Part shown: positions 1-7,434 of the stretch, in pieces
Numbering within the stretch: position 1 is the first letter of the stretch
How the letters are laid out: every line of letters starts with the position of its first letter
NCBI RefSeq assembly: GCF_002307495.1
Contig: NZ_NTMR01000016.1
Span: forward strand, 1 to 64,000
Direction of reading: 5' to 3'
DNA: 64,000 nucleotides
From: Pseudomonas abyssi
GTDB lineage: Bacteria > Pseudomonadota > Gammaproteobacteria > Pseudomonadales > Pseudomonadaceae
Program-made: the position numbers and the translations under genes
Notes under the pieces: generated by a model
The model's input: only the letters and a program-made list of their open reading frames with translations
Told to the model about the DNA's origin: nothing
Databases searched by the model: none

Positions 1-30
1 TGGCTCGCCGGGAAGGCGAAAAGCGAGTTA
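1..30 (-). repeat. End fragment of the dispersed 220-bp structured element
   Basis: The first 30 bases read like the terminal part of the full copy at 15098-15319: TGGCTCGCCG, then GGCGAAAAGCGAG. The window edge cuts the element, so the rest may lie upstream. It sits 3' of the MerR gene, the same kind of place as the other copies. Positions about 31-149 hold no gene I can support. Confidence 0.75.
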
Positions 31-80
31 GAAGGTGGCGCGTATGTTGAGCAATGGTGCGGTGGTCGAGGCTGCACGGC

Positions 81-94
81 CACGGCATGCCGTG
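81..94. repeat. 14-bp palindrome CACGGCATGCCGTG, copy 1
   Basis: This perfect palindrome, preceded by GGC, recurs at 49843-49856 with the same three preceding bases. Both copies lie just beyond gene ends. It looks like a short dispersed repeat rather than a promoter operator. Confidence 0.5.
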
Positions 95-149
95 CCCCTG
101 GGGTGTGTATTGGTTGCTTTGAGGCGTTGGGCCCAAAGGTGCCATGCAC

Positions 150-584
150 TCACAGCCCCTCCGGCAGACTCACCTTACCCTTACGCACCTTCTTGCTCTT
201 GGCCGCCATCGCCGCCGCATCCATCAACCGACAAAACTTCGGGCACTCCAGGTGGTTGGGCGCAGAACAGGCGGCGGCGTGGCGTAGGCCGTCGCGCAGG
301 TTGCTGAGCTGGCGGATCTTGCGGTCCAGTGCGTCGGCTCGGTTGTACAGCTGTTCGCGATCAATCTCGGGGCGGCCGTCTGGCGAGAACATCTGCGCAA
401 TCTCATCCAGTGAAAACCCCGCCGCGCGGCCCAGCGCGATCAACGCCAGCTGCTGCACCACGCGCGGGTTAAATGCTCGGCGCAGGCCGCGTCTGCCAAT
501 CGATTTGATCAGCCCCTTTTCTTCGTAATACCGCAGCGTTGAGGCCGGCAGGCCGGAGGCTTTCGAGACCTCGTTAATGTCCAT
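150..584 (-). CDS. MerR family transcriptional regulator
   Basis: A 144-residue protein with an N-terminal MerR winged helix-turn-helix (residues about 1-70: EVSKASGLPASTLRYYEEKGLI), a dimerisation helix (about 75-115), and a C-terminal segment with three cysteines and a histidine (C-S-A-P-N-H-L-E-C-P-K-F-C). That pattern resembles metal- or redox-sensing MerR proteins, but the inducer cannot be named. It is divergent from the DUF2938/DUF2798 genes at 667 and 1160. A perfect 20-bp palindrome between them is the obvious operator, so it probably controls itself and that pair. Confidence 0.9.
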   Translation of the reverse strand: MDINEVSKASGLPASTLRYYEEKGLIKSIGRRGLRRAFNPRVVQQLALIALGRAAGFSLDEIAQMFSPDGRPEIDREQLYNRADALDRKIRQLSNLRDGLRHAAACSAPNHLECPKFCRLMDAAAMAAKSKKVRKGKVSLPEGL

Positions 585-594
585 TGGTACGCCC

Positions 595-617
595 TTGACT
601 TAAAGTCGACTTTAAGT
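595..617. promoter_or_regulatory. MerR-type operator: perfect 20-bp palindrome with adjoining -35
   Basis: ACTTAAAGTCGACTTTAAGT at 598-617 is its own reverse complement. A TTGACT -35 hexamer (595-600) overlaps its left edge, as expected if the palindrome fills the spacer of a MerR-regulated promoter reading towards 667. No convincing -10 is visible at the expected 19-20 bp distance, so the promoter assignment is inference. Confidence 0.7.
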
Positions 618-666
618 GGCATCGTGCATTCTCTGCCCGTCCAGGGCAACTCACAGGAGGCAGAAA

Positions 667-1158
667 ATGACTGATTTATGGAGCGCGGTCGCTATTGGCG
701 TAGGCGCAACGCTGGTGATGGACGGCTGGGGGCTGGTGCGTAAACAGCTGCTGGGGATTCCGCCAGCGGACTATGGGTTGGTGGGGCGTTGGTTGGGGCA
801 TATGGCGCATGGGCGCTTTCGGCATGAGCGCATTGCCGCTGCCCGTCCGATCCCGGCGGAGGCGTTGCTTGGTTGGGGCGCGCATTACCTGATCGGGGTG
901 GTGTTTGCGCTGTTGCTGGTGACGATGTGCGGGGCCGAGTGGCTTCGTCAGCCGACGCTATTGCCTTCATTGGCGTGGGGCGTCGTGACGGTGGCGGCGC
1001 CCTTTTTGCTGATGCAGCCCGGCATGGGCGCGGGGTTTGCCGCCAGTCGCACGCCACGCCCCAACACCGCCCGCTTGCAGAGCCTGATTACGCATGCCGT
1101 TTTTGGTGTGGGCCTGTATGGCTCCGCACTGGTTCTCAATGTTGTTAAAGGAGTCTGA
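667..1158 (+). CDS. DUF2938 family membrane protein
   Basis: A 163-residue hydrophobic protein with about four membrane segments (residues about 4-22, 72-92, 98-118, 138-158). I recognise it as DUF2938 from its length and the GWGLVRK and GWGAHYLIGVVF segments. Biochemical function is not known to me. The ATG at 667 is chosen over an in-frame start at 616 because AGGAGG lies 8 bp upstream. The downstream DUF2798 gene begins one base after the stop, so the two are surely co-transcribed. Control by the divergent MerR protein is inferred from position. Confidence 0.8.
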   Translation: MTDLWSAVAIGVGATLVMDGWGLVRKQLLGIPPADYGLVGRWLGHMAHGRFRHERIAAARPIPAEALLGWGAHYLIGVVFALLLVTMCGAEWLRQPTLLPSLAWGVVTVAAPFLLMQPGMGAGFAASRTPRPNTARLQSLITHAVFGVGLYGSALVLNVVKGV

Positions 1159-1159
1159 C

Positions 1160-1384
1160 ATGGCTATTCCTGCGCGTTTTGCCCCGATTGTGTTTGGCGC
1201 GTTGCTCTCGGCGATCATGGTGACCTTGGTGTCGGCCTTTGTGAGTGCGGTCACCCAAGGCTTTGACGAGCACTTTGTTGCGGCGTGGCTCAGAAGCTGC
1301 GCGCTGACCTGGCCGGTGGCGTTTCCGACGGTGACTTTGGTTGCGCCCTGGGTGCGGCGGTTGGTGGGGTGGTTGACGGTGTGA
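1160..1384 (+). CDS. DUF2798 family small membrane protein
   Basis: A 74-residue protein with two predicted membrane helices (about residues 8-30 and 45-68), the size and pattern of DUF2798. AAAGGAG at 1147-1153 lies inside the end of the preceding gene and supports the ATG at 1160. With the DUF2938 gene it forms a tight two-gene operon divergent from a MerR regulator. Function unknown; small membrane proteins under MerR control are sometimes stress or export accessories, but nothing here proves that. Confidence 0.75.
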   Translation: MAIPARFAPIVFGALLSAIMVTLVSAFVSAVTQGFDEHFVAAWLRSCALTWPVAFPTVTLVAPWVRRLVGWLTV

Positions 1385-1443
1385 TTGGTGGCGGAGCGTC
1401 GGACGGCGTATGCCCCAACTCCGCGTAGCGTCAGATGCCGCTT

Positions 1444-1476
1444 GGTGGACAACGCTGCGCTTTTCTCCACCCTACG
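1444..1476. repeat. REP-like hairpin GGTGGA...TCCACC + CTACG
   Basis: GGTGGA (1444-1449) pairs with TCCACC (1466-1471), followed by CTACG. The 14-base string TTCTCCACCCTACG also occurs at 49924-49937 beside a similar hairpin. The layout resembles REP elements of pseudomonads. The TAG stop of pxpC (1472-1474, minus strand) lies inside the conserved CCCTACG tail. Confidence 0.6.
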
Positions 1477-2422
1477 GATGCGCTAGCCCGGGCAGTGCGC
1501 CCTGTGCTTGTAGGGTGCTGATAACGTTCAGCATCTCTCGCCGCGCGCTTTCCTGACTTACCACCCGCAACCTCACCTTCTGCCCCGGCGCACACTGCGC
1601 CAGCCGCGCCAGCGACAGGGGCGTGACTGCGCCGAGGCGGGGATAGCCGCCGATGGTCTGGCGGTCGTTCATCAGGATAATCGGTTGGCCGTCTGGCGGT
1701 ACCTGGACGGAGCCGAGGGGGATGCCTTCGGAGATCAGGGCCTGGCCCTGATAGCGCAGCGCGGCCCCGGTGAGGCGCATGCCCATGCGGTCGGCGCGTT
1801 GGTCGAGGGTCCAGTTTTGATTGAAAGCAGCGAACAGGCTGGCACCGGCGAAGCTGGCGATTTGCGCGCCGGGGATCAGGTCGAGCACGACTTCGTCATC
1901 CGGATACCAGAGTGCGCCTTCGGGCAGAGTGCGCGGTTCGGCGTTGCTGGCCTTGCCCTGCAGAAGGTCGCCGTTGTGCAGGCCGCGGCCATTGCCGTGC
2001 AAGCCGCCAAGGTGTTCGCGCATGACAGTGGCGACGGCGCCCATCACCGGGTCTGCGGCAAAGCCGCCGGGGGTGGCGAGGTAGGCGCGTACGCCGCGCT
2101 TGGGGCTGTTGAACCGCAGGGTCTGGCCGTGGCGTAGCTGGAATGCCTGACCGGGTGCCAGTGGTAGATCGTCGAGTTTCGCATCCAGATCGGCGCCGGT
2201 CAGTGCCAGCCAGCCGCTGGCTTGGGCGCGCAGTTGCAGGCCGCCAAGGGGGACTTCGATCACGGTGGCGTCTGCTGCGTTGCCGAGCAGCCAGTTGGCC
2301 TGCTGCATGGCGACCCAGTCCAGCGCGCCGCCCTGGGTGATGCCCAGATGGCGCACGCCAAAGCGGCCACCGTCCTGCAGTTGGGCAAAGCCGAGGCTGT
2401 GTTCGACCAGCAGCTCGATCAT
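1472..2422 (-). CDS. pxpC: 5-oxoprolinase subunit C (biotin-dependent carboxyltransferase-like)
   Basis: A 316-residue protein of the KipA/AHS2 family. Diagnostic segments are QDGGRFGVRHLGITQGGALD (about residues 16-35), MRLTG and the NDRQTIGGYPRLG segment. With PxpA and PxpB it forms the ATP-dependent prokaryotic 5-oxoprolinase, which opens cytosolic 5-oxoproline (pyroglutamate), a damage product of glutamine, to glutamate. It overlaps pxpB by 4 bp (ATGA), so translation is coupled. Its stop codon sits inside a REP-like repeat, so the last one or two residues may come from that insertion. Confidence 0.92.
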   Translation of the reverse strand: MIELLVEHSLGFAQLQDGGRFGVRHLGITQGGALDWVAMQQANWLLGNAADATVIEVPLGGLQLRAQASGWLALTGADLDAKLDDLPLAPGQAFQLRHGQTLRFNSPKRGVRAYLATPGGFAADPVMGAVATVMREHLGGLHGNGRGLHNGDLLQGKASNAEPRTLPEGALWYPDDEVVLDLIPGAQIASFAGASLFAAFNQNWTLDQRADRMGMRLTGAALRYQGQALISEGIPLGSVQVPPDGQPIILMNDRQTIGGYPRLGAVTPLSLARLAQCAPGQKVRLRVVSQESARREMLNVISTLQAQGALPGLAHP

Positions 2423-3117
2423 GCGCTGGCCTCCATGGCGGTGTCGTCGCCGCCCAAGCGGATAAATTCGGCGTGGTCGATGGACACAAAGCGCACCCGG
2501 TCGCCGGGTTGCAGCAGGCTGCCGTGGTCGGCACTGAACAGGGTGAGCGGGCAGCGGCCGATCAGGTTCCAGCCGCCGGGTGAGGTCAGCGGGTAGATGG
2601 CGGTCTGACGCTCGGCGATGCCGACGCTGCCCTTGGGCACGCGTTGGCGCGGGGTGGCGAGGCGGGCCGAGGCAAGCGCCTCATCCACCAGCCCCATGTA
2701 GGCAAACCCGGGCGCGAAGCCGAGGGTAAACACCGGGTAGTCACGGCTGCAATGCTGCTCGATCACCTGCTCGGGGCTGAGCCCGGCGCGTTGGGCGATG
2801 CTGGTCAGTTCGGGGCCGACGCTCTGGTGATACCAGACCGGGATGGCGTGCAGGGTGCCGGTCTCATTCGTCAGCGGCTGCAGGTTGTGCAGGCTGCTGT
2901 GGATCAGCGCGATGGCATCTGCTTCGCCCAGGGCGTGCAGGTCGTAGTGCAGCAGCAAGGTGGTGTAGGACGGCACCAGATCGATCAGCTGGGCGCCGAA
3001 GGCTGCGCGCAGGTTTTCTGCGGCGGCGATCAGCCAGGGCATGTTGGCCTCGTCGATCTGATCAAACAGCCGCACCATCAGACTGTCGATGGCTGCGCTC
3101 TCGATGCGCAGGTTCAC
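2419..3117 (-). CDS. pxpB: 5-oxoprolinase subunit B
   Basis: A 232-residue KipI/AHS1-family protein. Visible signatures are the central [13 protein letters not shown] segment (about residues 140-152) and the C-terminal block with [25 protein letters not shown]. It is the middle gene of pxpABC, overlapping pxpA (3114-3117) and pxpC (2419-2422) by 4 bp each, consistent with fixed stoichiometry in the complex. The family also includes B. subtilis KipI, a sporulation kinase inhibitor, but the three-gene context makes the 5-oxoprolinase role much more likely. Confidence 0.93.
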   Translation of the reverse strand: MNLRIESAAIDSLMVRLFDQIDEANMPWLIAAAENLRAAFGAQLIDLVPSYTTLLLHYDLHALGEADAIALIHSSLHNLQPLTNETGTLHAIPVWYHQSVGPELTSIAQRAGLSPEQVIEQHCSRDYPVFTLGFAPGFAYMGLVDEALASARLATPRQRVPKGSVGIAERQTAIYPLTSPGGWNLIGRCPLTLFSADHGSLLQPGDRVRFVSIDHAEFIRLGGDDTAMEASA

Positions 3118-3857
3118 AGGGCGTCCAGTGCGGCGCGGATGCGGGCGACCACGGCAACCGACTCGGCGTTGTCGCCGTGCACGCAGAGGCTGTCGGCGCG
3201 CAGGGTCAGCTGGCTGCCGTCGCTCGCGCTGATCGGCTCGCCACGGGCGAAGCTTAGTGCCTGGGCCAGAATGCGCTCCGGGTCGTGGTGCACGGCGCCG
3301 GGCTGGTTGCGCGGCAGCAGGTAGCCGTCCGGGTCGTAGCCCCGGTCGGCGAAGGCTTCAAACAGCAGGCCGATGCCCTGCTCGGCGGCCAGTTGCTCGG
3401 CTTCGCTGTTGTCGCGCCGGGCCAGCAGCATCAGCGGCAGCTGCGGGTTGAAACGGGCGACGGCGCGCATTACTGCGGTGAGCAGCGCAGGCTGCTTCAT
3501 CATGTCGTTGTAGAGCGCGCCGTGGGGTTTGACGTAGCTGAGGCTGGCGCCTTCGGCGCGGCAGATGCCGTCCAGGGCGCCGAGTTGATAGAGCAGCAGG
3601 TCTTCCACTTCCTGCGCGGAACAGGCCATCGAGCGGCGGCCAAAGCCGACCAGATCCGGGTAGGCCGGGTGGGCACCGATGAGCACGCCGTGCTGCACCG
3701 CCAGCGCGACGGTGCGGCGCATGGTGGACGGGTCGGAGGCGTGAAAGCCGCAGGCGATGTTGGCGCTGTGCACATGCGGCATGACGGCCTCGTCCATGCC
3801 CATGGTCCAGGCGCCGAAGCTTTCGCCCATGTCGCAGTTGAGTTGTAGCGGCTGCAT
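3114..3857 (-). CDS. pxpA: 5-oxoprolinase subunit A (LamB/YcsF family)
   Basis: A 247-residue protein of the LamB/YcsF family. It opens with [12 protein letters not shown], followed by [16 protein letters not shown] and [15 protein letters not shown], the metal- and substrate-binding blocks of the family. I chose the ATG at 3857, which puts the family motif at the N-terminus; an in-frame ATG at 3905 would add 16 unconserved residues. Neither has a strong ribosome site. It is the first gene of the pxpABC operon, divergent from the DJ-1-like gene. Confidence 0.92.
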   Translation of the reverse strand: MQPLQLNCDMGESFGAWTMGMDEAVMPHVHSANIACGFHASDPSTMRRTVALAVQHGVLIGAHPAYPDLVGFGRRSMACSAQEVEDLLLYQLGALDGICRAEGASLSYVKPHGALYNDMMKQPALLTAVMRAVARFNPQLPLMLLARRDNSEAEQLAAEQGIGLLFEAFADRGYDPDGYLLPRNQPGAVHHDPERILAQALSFARGEPISASDGSQLTLRADSLCVHGDNAESVAVVARIRAALDAL

Positions 3858-4000
3858 GGTTGCTGGTTGTCCTGTGCTGTCACCGGCGCGGCGAGACTGA
3901 ACCATTTGCGTCGATTGCTGCCGGATTTACTGTGTATTCATGCTGTCTGGCGCGCGTTCGCGTCACAGCCGTTGGTTCATCGATTGTAGAGAGGAGCGAT

Positions 4001-4693
4001 ATGAAGATTCTCATGGTTCTCACCTCACACGACAAGCTTGGCGATACCGGCCATAAAACCGGCTTCTGGTTGGAGGAGTTTGCCGCGCCCTATTACGTGC
4101 TGCGCGACGCCGGTGCCGAAATCACCCTGGCCTCGCCCAAGGGCGGCCAGCCGCCGCTGGACCCGAAAAGCGCCGAGCCGGACGCGCAGACCGAGGCGAC
4201 CCGCCGCTTTGACGCGGATGAGCATGCCAAGGGGCTGCTGGCCAATACCGTGCGGCTGAGTGAGGTGTCCGCTGCTGACTTTGACGCGGTGTTCTACCCC
4301 GGCGGCCACGGCCCGCTCTGGGACCTGCACGACAACGCCGACTCGCTGGCGCTGCTCAATGCCTTTGCCAAGGCCGACAAGCCGATTGGCGCGGTGTGCC
4401 ACGCACCGGCGGTACTGCTGAATGCGCGGGCCGCTGATGGCGAGTACCTGGTTGGCGCCAAGCGGGTGACCGGGTTCTCCAACTCCGAGGAAGACGGCGT
4501 GGGCCTGAGCGACGTTGTGCCCTTCCTGCTGGAAGACGCGCTGAAGGAAAAGGGCGGCGTTTACAGCAAAGGCGAAGACTGGGGCGAGTATGTGTTGGTG
4601 GATGGCCTGTTGGTCACCGGGCAGAACCCGGCGTCATCCGAGAAGGCGGCGCGTGAGTTGCTGACGCTGTTGAAGGTGCTGCCGGGGGTGTGA
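4001..4693 (+). CDS. DJ-1/PfpI family protein (Hsp31-like, type 1 glutamine amidotransferase-like)
   Basis: A 230-residue single-domain protein. The nucleophile elbow GAVCHAPA (Cys at about residue 133) and YPGGHGPLWDL identify the Hsp31/PfpI branch of the DJ-1 superfamily. Members are chaperones and glutathione-independent glyoxalases that turn methylglyoxal into lactate; deglycase activity has also been claimed. The ATG at 4001 follows GAGGAG at 3991-3996; a longer in-frame start at 3860 lacks such a site. It stands alone, divergent from pxpABC. The exact substrate is not deducible. Confidence 0.88.
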   Translation: MKILMVLTSHDKLGDTGHKTGFWLEEFAAPYYVLRDAGAEITLASPKGGQPPLDPKSAEPDAQTEATRRFDADEHAKGLLANTVRLSEVSAADFDAVFYPGGHGPLWDLHDNADSLALLNAFAKADKPIGAVCHAPAVLLNARAADGEYLVGAKRVTGFSNSEEDGVGLSDVVPFLLEDALKEKGGVYSKGEDWGEYVLVDGLLVTGQNPASSEKAARELLTLLKVLPGV

Positions 4694-4741
4694 CGGGTTG
4701 ATTGGTGGTGGGCTCTTAGATGGAGCTGCTGCCGAGTCAGC

Positions 4742-4960
4742 CTTTCGCCCTTTACGGCGAGCCAAGGGGGGCCGCTTGCCCGGCCCCCCTTAGCGATCCC
4801 CCGGGGCACCCGGCTACGCGGCCCTTCGGGTTCGCTGCGTTGCTCGGCTTGGCGGGGATCGGCAGAACTCGGCTCTTCGAGCCTCAGACATGCTGCCGCT
4901 CTTTTTCCCGCCAAGCCTGCGCTACTCGCCCGCGTAAACGGGACGACAATCAGTGCACAC
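4742..4960 (+). repeat. Dispersed structured element, copy A
   Basis: Full-length copy filling much of the 397-bp convergent gap 4694-5090. Parts in order: CTTTCGCC end; 28-nt hairpin at 4764-4791 (AAGGGGGGCCG/CGGCCCCCCTT, loop CTTGCC); constant segment with CCCTTCGGG; variable arms GGCTTGGCGGG (4846-4856) pairing with CCCGCCAAGCC (4907-4917), inside which CGGCAG (4860-4865) pairs with CTGCCG (4893-4898); apical GGCTC/GAGCC; constant CCCGCGTAAACGGG; terminal GTGCACAC (4953-4960). No coding capacity. Confidence 0.9.
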
Positions 4961-5059
4961 TCCAACATCAGGTGGTGGAACGAAGTGCCTTGAGCACCCG
5001 GATGCCTGATGTCTGTTCGTGCGGCCGAGTTGAAGCTCGGCCCTTGCGACGACACCATC

Positions 5060-5087
5060 CTTGCCGCTTGCCGCTTGCCGCTTGCCG
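5060..5087. repeat. Heptamer array (CTTGCCG)x4
   Basis: Four exact tandem copies of CTTGCCG end three bases before the complement of the thioesterase stop codon at 5091. In the minus-strand sense the stop is followed almost directly by GGCAAGC-type repeats. The unit differs by one base from the GCTTGCA heptamer at 57967-58029 (in a rotated register). Confidence 0.85.
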
Positions 5088-5090
5088 CTA

Positions 5091-5522
5091 TCAGCTGAGA
5101 ATCATATTGGTCGCGGTAGCGTACGCATACAGCGAGCCGTTTTCATCACGCAGATACCCTTCGCTGATGATCAGGCGGCGGGTTTTGTTGATGACCTTGC
5201 CTTCGGCTATCAGGGTTTTGTTGAAGGGCACCGGTTTGCACATCTTCACGTTCAGTTCGATGGTGCCGTAGCCTTCGCCCGCGCCCAGGGTGGTGTGCGC
5301 GGAGCAGCCGGTCACCGAGTCCATCACGGTGGCGGCAAAGCCGCCATGTACGCCGCCGAGCGGGTTGGTGTGGCTTTCGTCGGCGGTGGCTTCAAACACC
5401 ACGCGGCCCTCTTCGGCCAGCTTGACCTGCATGGGGATGGTTTTGGCAATCGGCGCTATCGGCAGGTGACCGGCTGCGGCGGCCTGCATGATCTGCAGGC
5501 CGGTCATGTCTTTCGGGTTCAT
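5091..5522 (-). CDS. PaaI family thioesterase (hotdog fold)
   Basis: A 143-residue hotdog-fold protein. The catalytic-loop segment SHTNPLGGVHGGFAATVMDSVTG (about residues 50-72) is the PaaI-type signature, with the HGG turn and Asp on the central helix. It should hydrolyse acyl-CoA thioesters in the cytoplasm; substrate unknown. The ATG at 5522 has AAGGAA upstream, unlike the longer in-frame start at 5591. It lies 19 bp after the alpha/beta hydrolase and probably shares the promoter at the TetR gene. A second PaaI protein next to a related TetR gene is at 34837. Confidence 0.88.
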   Translation of the reverse strand: MNPKDMTGLQIMQAAAAGHLPIAPIAKTIPMQVKLAEEGRVVFEATADESHTNPLGGVHGGFAATVMDSVTGCSAHTTLGAGEGYGTIELNVKMCKPVPFNKTLIAEGKVINKTRRLIISEGYLRDENGSLYAYATATNMILS

Positions 5523-5541
5523 TGCGTGTTCCTTGAGTCGA

Positions 5542-6423
5542 TCAGGCCGCAGCGGCAGCCCGGGGTTGGCTGGCGAACCAGTCCAGCGCATCGCGCCAGA
5601 GCGGTTCGGCGTAGGGTCGGAAGTAACCCATGTGGCCCAGCGGCTTGAGGCCGAGAGCCTTGGGGTCGATATCCCGTGGTTGATAGGCGGCGCCGCTGAA
5701 GGCGCTCATAAAGGCGTCGCGTGATTCGGGGCCGGCCCATAGATCGTCGAGCGAAATGGCGCCGACAATCGGCGTGCGCACGGCGGCAAAGTGCTCGGTC
5801 AGCCAGGCCATCTTCGGGTCGTCAAAAAAGTAGCGCGGATAGCGGCACCAGCGCTTCCAGTCGCGGTACACGCCCTTGGGCAGATCTTCGCCGAGGCCAA
5901 GCCAGTTCCAGGCCTGATAGCCCTTGATGGCGACGATCAACGGCAGCACCAGATTCCACATGACCTGCACCTTGCGGCGCTCACCTGCGGGCATCCAGCC
6001 GTGCCAGCCGGCACCGGTGCCGAAGGTGTAGACGGCGTCTATGGCATCGCGGTTGGGCAGCAGGCCGAAGGCGTGGCCGCCGAACGAGTGGCCGACCAGA
6101 TACAGCGGCAGATCCTGCTGGCCGAGATAGTCGACGCCGGCGGCGAGGTCCTTGTCGGCCCAGTCCAGATAATCCATCTCGAAGCCCTTGAGGCTGGCCG
6201 GAGCCGAAGCGCCGATGCCGCGGTAATCCAGCGTCAGGGTGGTGAAGCCGTTATTCGCGGCAAACTCGGCAAAGCGCCGGTAGAAGCCCTGGGGCACACC
6301 GGTGGCGCTGCCGACCAGAATCTGCCCGCGTGGTTCGCTGGCCGGGTACAGGGTGCCGGCGAGCTGGTAACCATCGGCGGCGGTCAGGGTCAGGTCGCGC
6401 GGGGCGAGCGATTCAGTGGCCAT
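5542..6423 (-). CDS. Alpha/beta fold hydrolase
   Basis: A 293-residue serine hydrolase. The nucleophile elbow is GHSFGG (Ser at about residue 119) after the oxyanion-side LDYRGIGAS segment (about 66-74); the final GHMGYF histidine (about 270) completes the triad. The ATG at 6423 follows AGGAG at 7 bp spacing; a TTG two codons upstream is less likely. It begins inside the last codons of the tetR gene (overlap 6413-6423), so it is translated from the same mRNA. Substrate unknown; ester or lactone hydrolysis alongside the thioesterase is a reasonable guess. Confidence 0.85.
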   Translation of the reverse strand: MATESLAPRDLTLTAADGYQLAGTLYPASEPRGQILVGSATGVPQGFYRRFAEFAANNGFTTLTLDYRGIGASAPASLKGFEMDYLDWADKDLAAGVDYLGQQDLPLYLVGHSFGGHAFGLLPNRDAIDAVYTFGTGAGWHGWMPAGERRKVQVMWNLVLPLIVAIKGYQAWNWLGLGEDLPKGVYRDWKRWCRYPRYFFDDPKMAWLTEHFAAVRTPIVGAISLDDLWAGPESRDAFMSAFSGAAYQPRDIDPKALGLKPLGHMGYFRPYAEPLWRDALDWFASQPRAAAAA

Positions 6424-7006
6424 TGGCAAACTCCTTTTGTTGCAGGCGAACGTGGCTGAGCAGAGCGCGAAACGAACGCTCGATCGGGTCGGTACTGCCT
6501 GCGGCGCGGGCCATCATCAGCCCTCCCTCGTAGCTGGTCAGCACCAGTGCGGCGAGATCGGCGGCGGCCTCGGCGGGGAAGCCGGCGCGGCTGATCTGTC
6601 GGGTCAGCAGGTCGCGCAAGGTGGCGAAGGCACCGTTGAGCGCGAGCAGCAGGTCGGTGTCCTCCGGCGAACAGTCGAGCGCCGCAGCCGCCAGCGGGCA
6701 GCCGAGCTTGAAACGGCTGGCGGCAATGCGCTGCAGCGCGCTGTCGATCCACGCCGCCAGCGCCTCCAGCGGGTCATCGAAGCGCGCAAACATCTGCTCC
6801 AGAAACCGCGCCATCTCCTGCTCGGCGTTGGCAATAGCGGCCAGCGCCAACTCTTCCTTACCGCCGGGAAAGTGGTAGTACAGACTGCCCTTCGGCAGCC
6901 CTGCGGTTTTCAGAATCTCACTCAAACCGACGCCGTGCAGCCCCTTGCTCTGCAAGGCGCTCTGCATGGTTTTGACGAGAATTTTGCGGCTATCTTCTTT
7001 GCTCAT
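6413..7006 (-). CDS. TetR/AcrR family regulator (LmrA/YxaF-like C-terminal domain)
   Basis: A 197-residue repressor with an N-terminal HTH (about residues 8-55: GLHGVGLSEILKTAGLPKGSLYYHFPGGKEEL) and a C-terminal domain with the GCPLAAAALD pattern of the LmrA/YxaF group. It is first in an operon with the hydrolase and PaaI thioesterase. An 18-bp perfect palindrome lies in its own promoter, so autorepression is very likely. The paralogue at 34139 has the same architecture. The predicted transcription start is at or within a base of the ATG, so the mRNA may be leaderless. Confidence 0.9.
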   Translation of the reverse strand: MSKEDSRKILVKTMQSALQSKGLHGVGLSEILKTAGLPKGSLYYHFPGGKEELALAAIANAEQEMARFLEQMFARFDDPLEALAAWIDSALQRIAASRFKLGCPLAAAALDCSPEDTDLLLALNGAFATLRDLLTRQISRAGFPAEAAADLAALVLTSYEGGLMMARAAGSTDPIERSFRALLSHVRLQQKEFANGH

Positions 7007-7013
7007 GGCGCTA

Positions 7014-7042
7014 GTTATAGACCGATCGGTCTATGGAGTAAA
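7014..7042 (-). promoter_or_regulatory. tetR-hydrolase-thioesterase promoter with TetR operator
   Basis: On the minus strand, -35 TTTACT (7037-7042) and -10 TATAAC (7014-7019) are 17 bp apart. The perfect palindrome ATAGACCGATCGGTCTAT (7017-7034) fills the spacer and enters the -10, so a bound repressor would block polymerase. Transcription would start at about 7006-7007, exactly at the tetR ATG. Confidence 0.8.
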
Positions 7043-7143
7043 GCGCGACGTGCGGTAGCTGCGGCTGAGCGTTACGCTCTGCGTGGGAATGCCTGTCAGG
7101 ACGTAGGGATGTTTTATTTGCTGTGGTGCTGGTGGAGGGTTTG

Positions 7144-7360
7144 CTTTTCGCCTTTTACGGCGAGCCAAGGGGGGCTGCTTGCCCAGCCCCCCTTAGCGAT
7201 CCCCCGGGGCACCCGACTACACGGCCCTTCGGGTTCGCTGCGTTGCTCGATTTATCGGGGAGTCGCAGAACTCGTCGCTCCGCTCCTCAAACATGCTGCG
7301 ACTCTTTTTCCCGATAAATCTGCGCTACTCGCCCGCGTAAACGGGGAGTTGGTCCGTGCA
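7144..7360 (+). repeat. Dispersed structured element, copy B
   Basis: Full copy in the gap 7043-7434. The first hairpin is at 7167-7194 (AAGGGGGGCTG/CAGCCCCCCTT). The variable arms differ wholly from copy A yet still pair: GATTTATCGGG (7249-7259) with CCCGATAAATC (7310-7320), and AGTCGCAG (7261-7268) with CTGCGACT (7296-7303). The outer end is a degenerate GTGCA (7356-7360). It lies between the tetR promoter and the 3' end of the abrB-like gene; nothing else is recognisable there. Confidence 0.9.
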
Positions 7361-7434
7361 TTCATCACGTCTTGCCAGCGCCCCCCGGTGGTAGCCAAAC
7401 TCGGCGTGGGAGCCATCATGGCCAAGCGGGAGCG

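Noticed and set aside
616-666. Upstream start for the DUF2938 protein
   Set aside because: It would read through the MerR operator; AGGAGG just before 667 and family length favour the shorter form.
2143-2596. Frames on the plus strand within the pxp operon
   Set aside because: They overlap complete, well-conserved pxpB/pxpC genes and show no family pattern.
4742-4960. Integron attC site or group II intron as explanation of the structured element
   Set aside because: No GTTRRRY/RYYYAAC core sites, no integrase, no intron catalytic domain or reverse transcriptase; the ends do not match either class.
4742-4960. Small protein encoded by the repeat (the frames reading FYGEPRGAACPAPLSDPPGHP)
   Set aside because: The frame differs in start, end and length between copies, is broken by the variable arms, and no ribosome site is conserved. 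Pairing, not coding, is kept.
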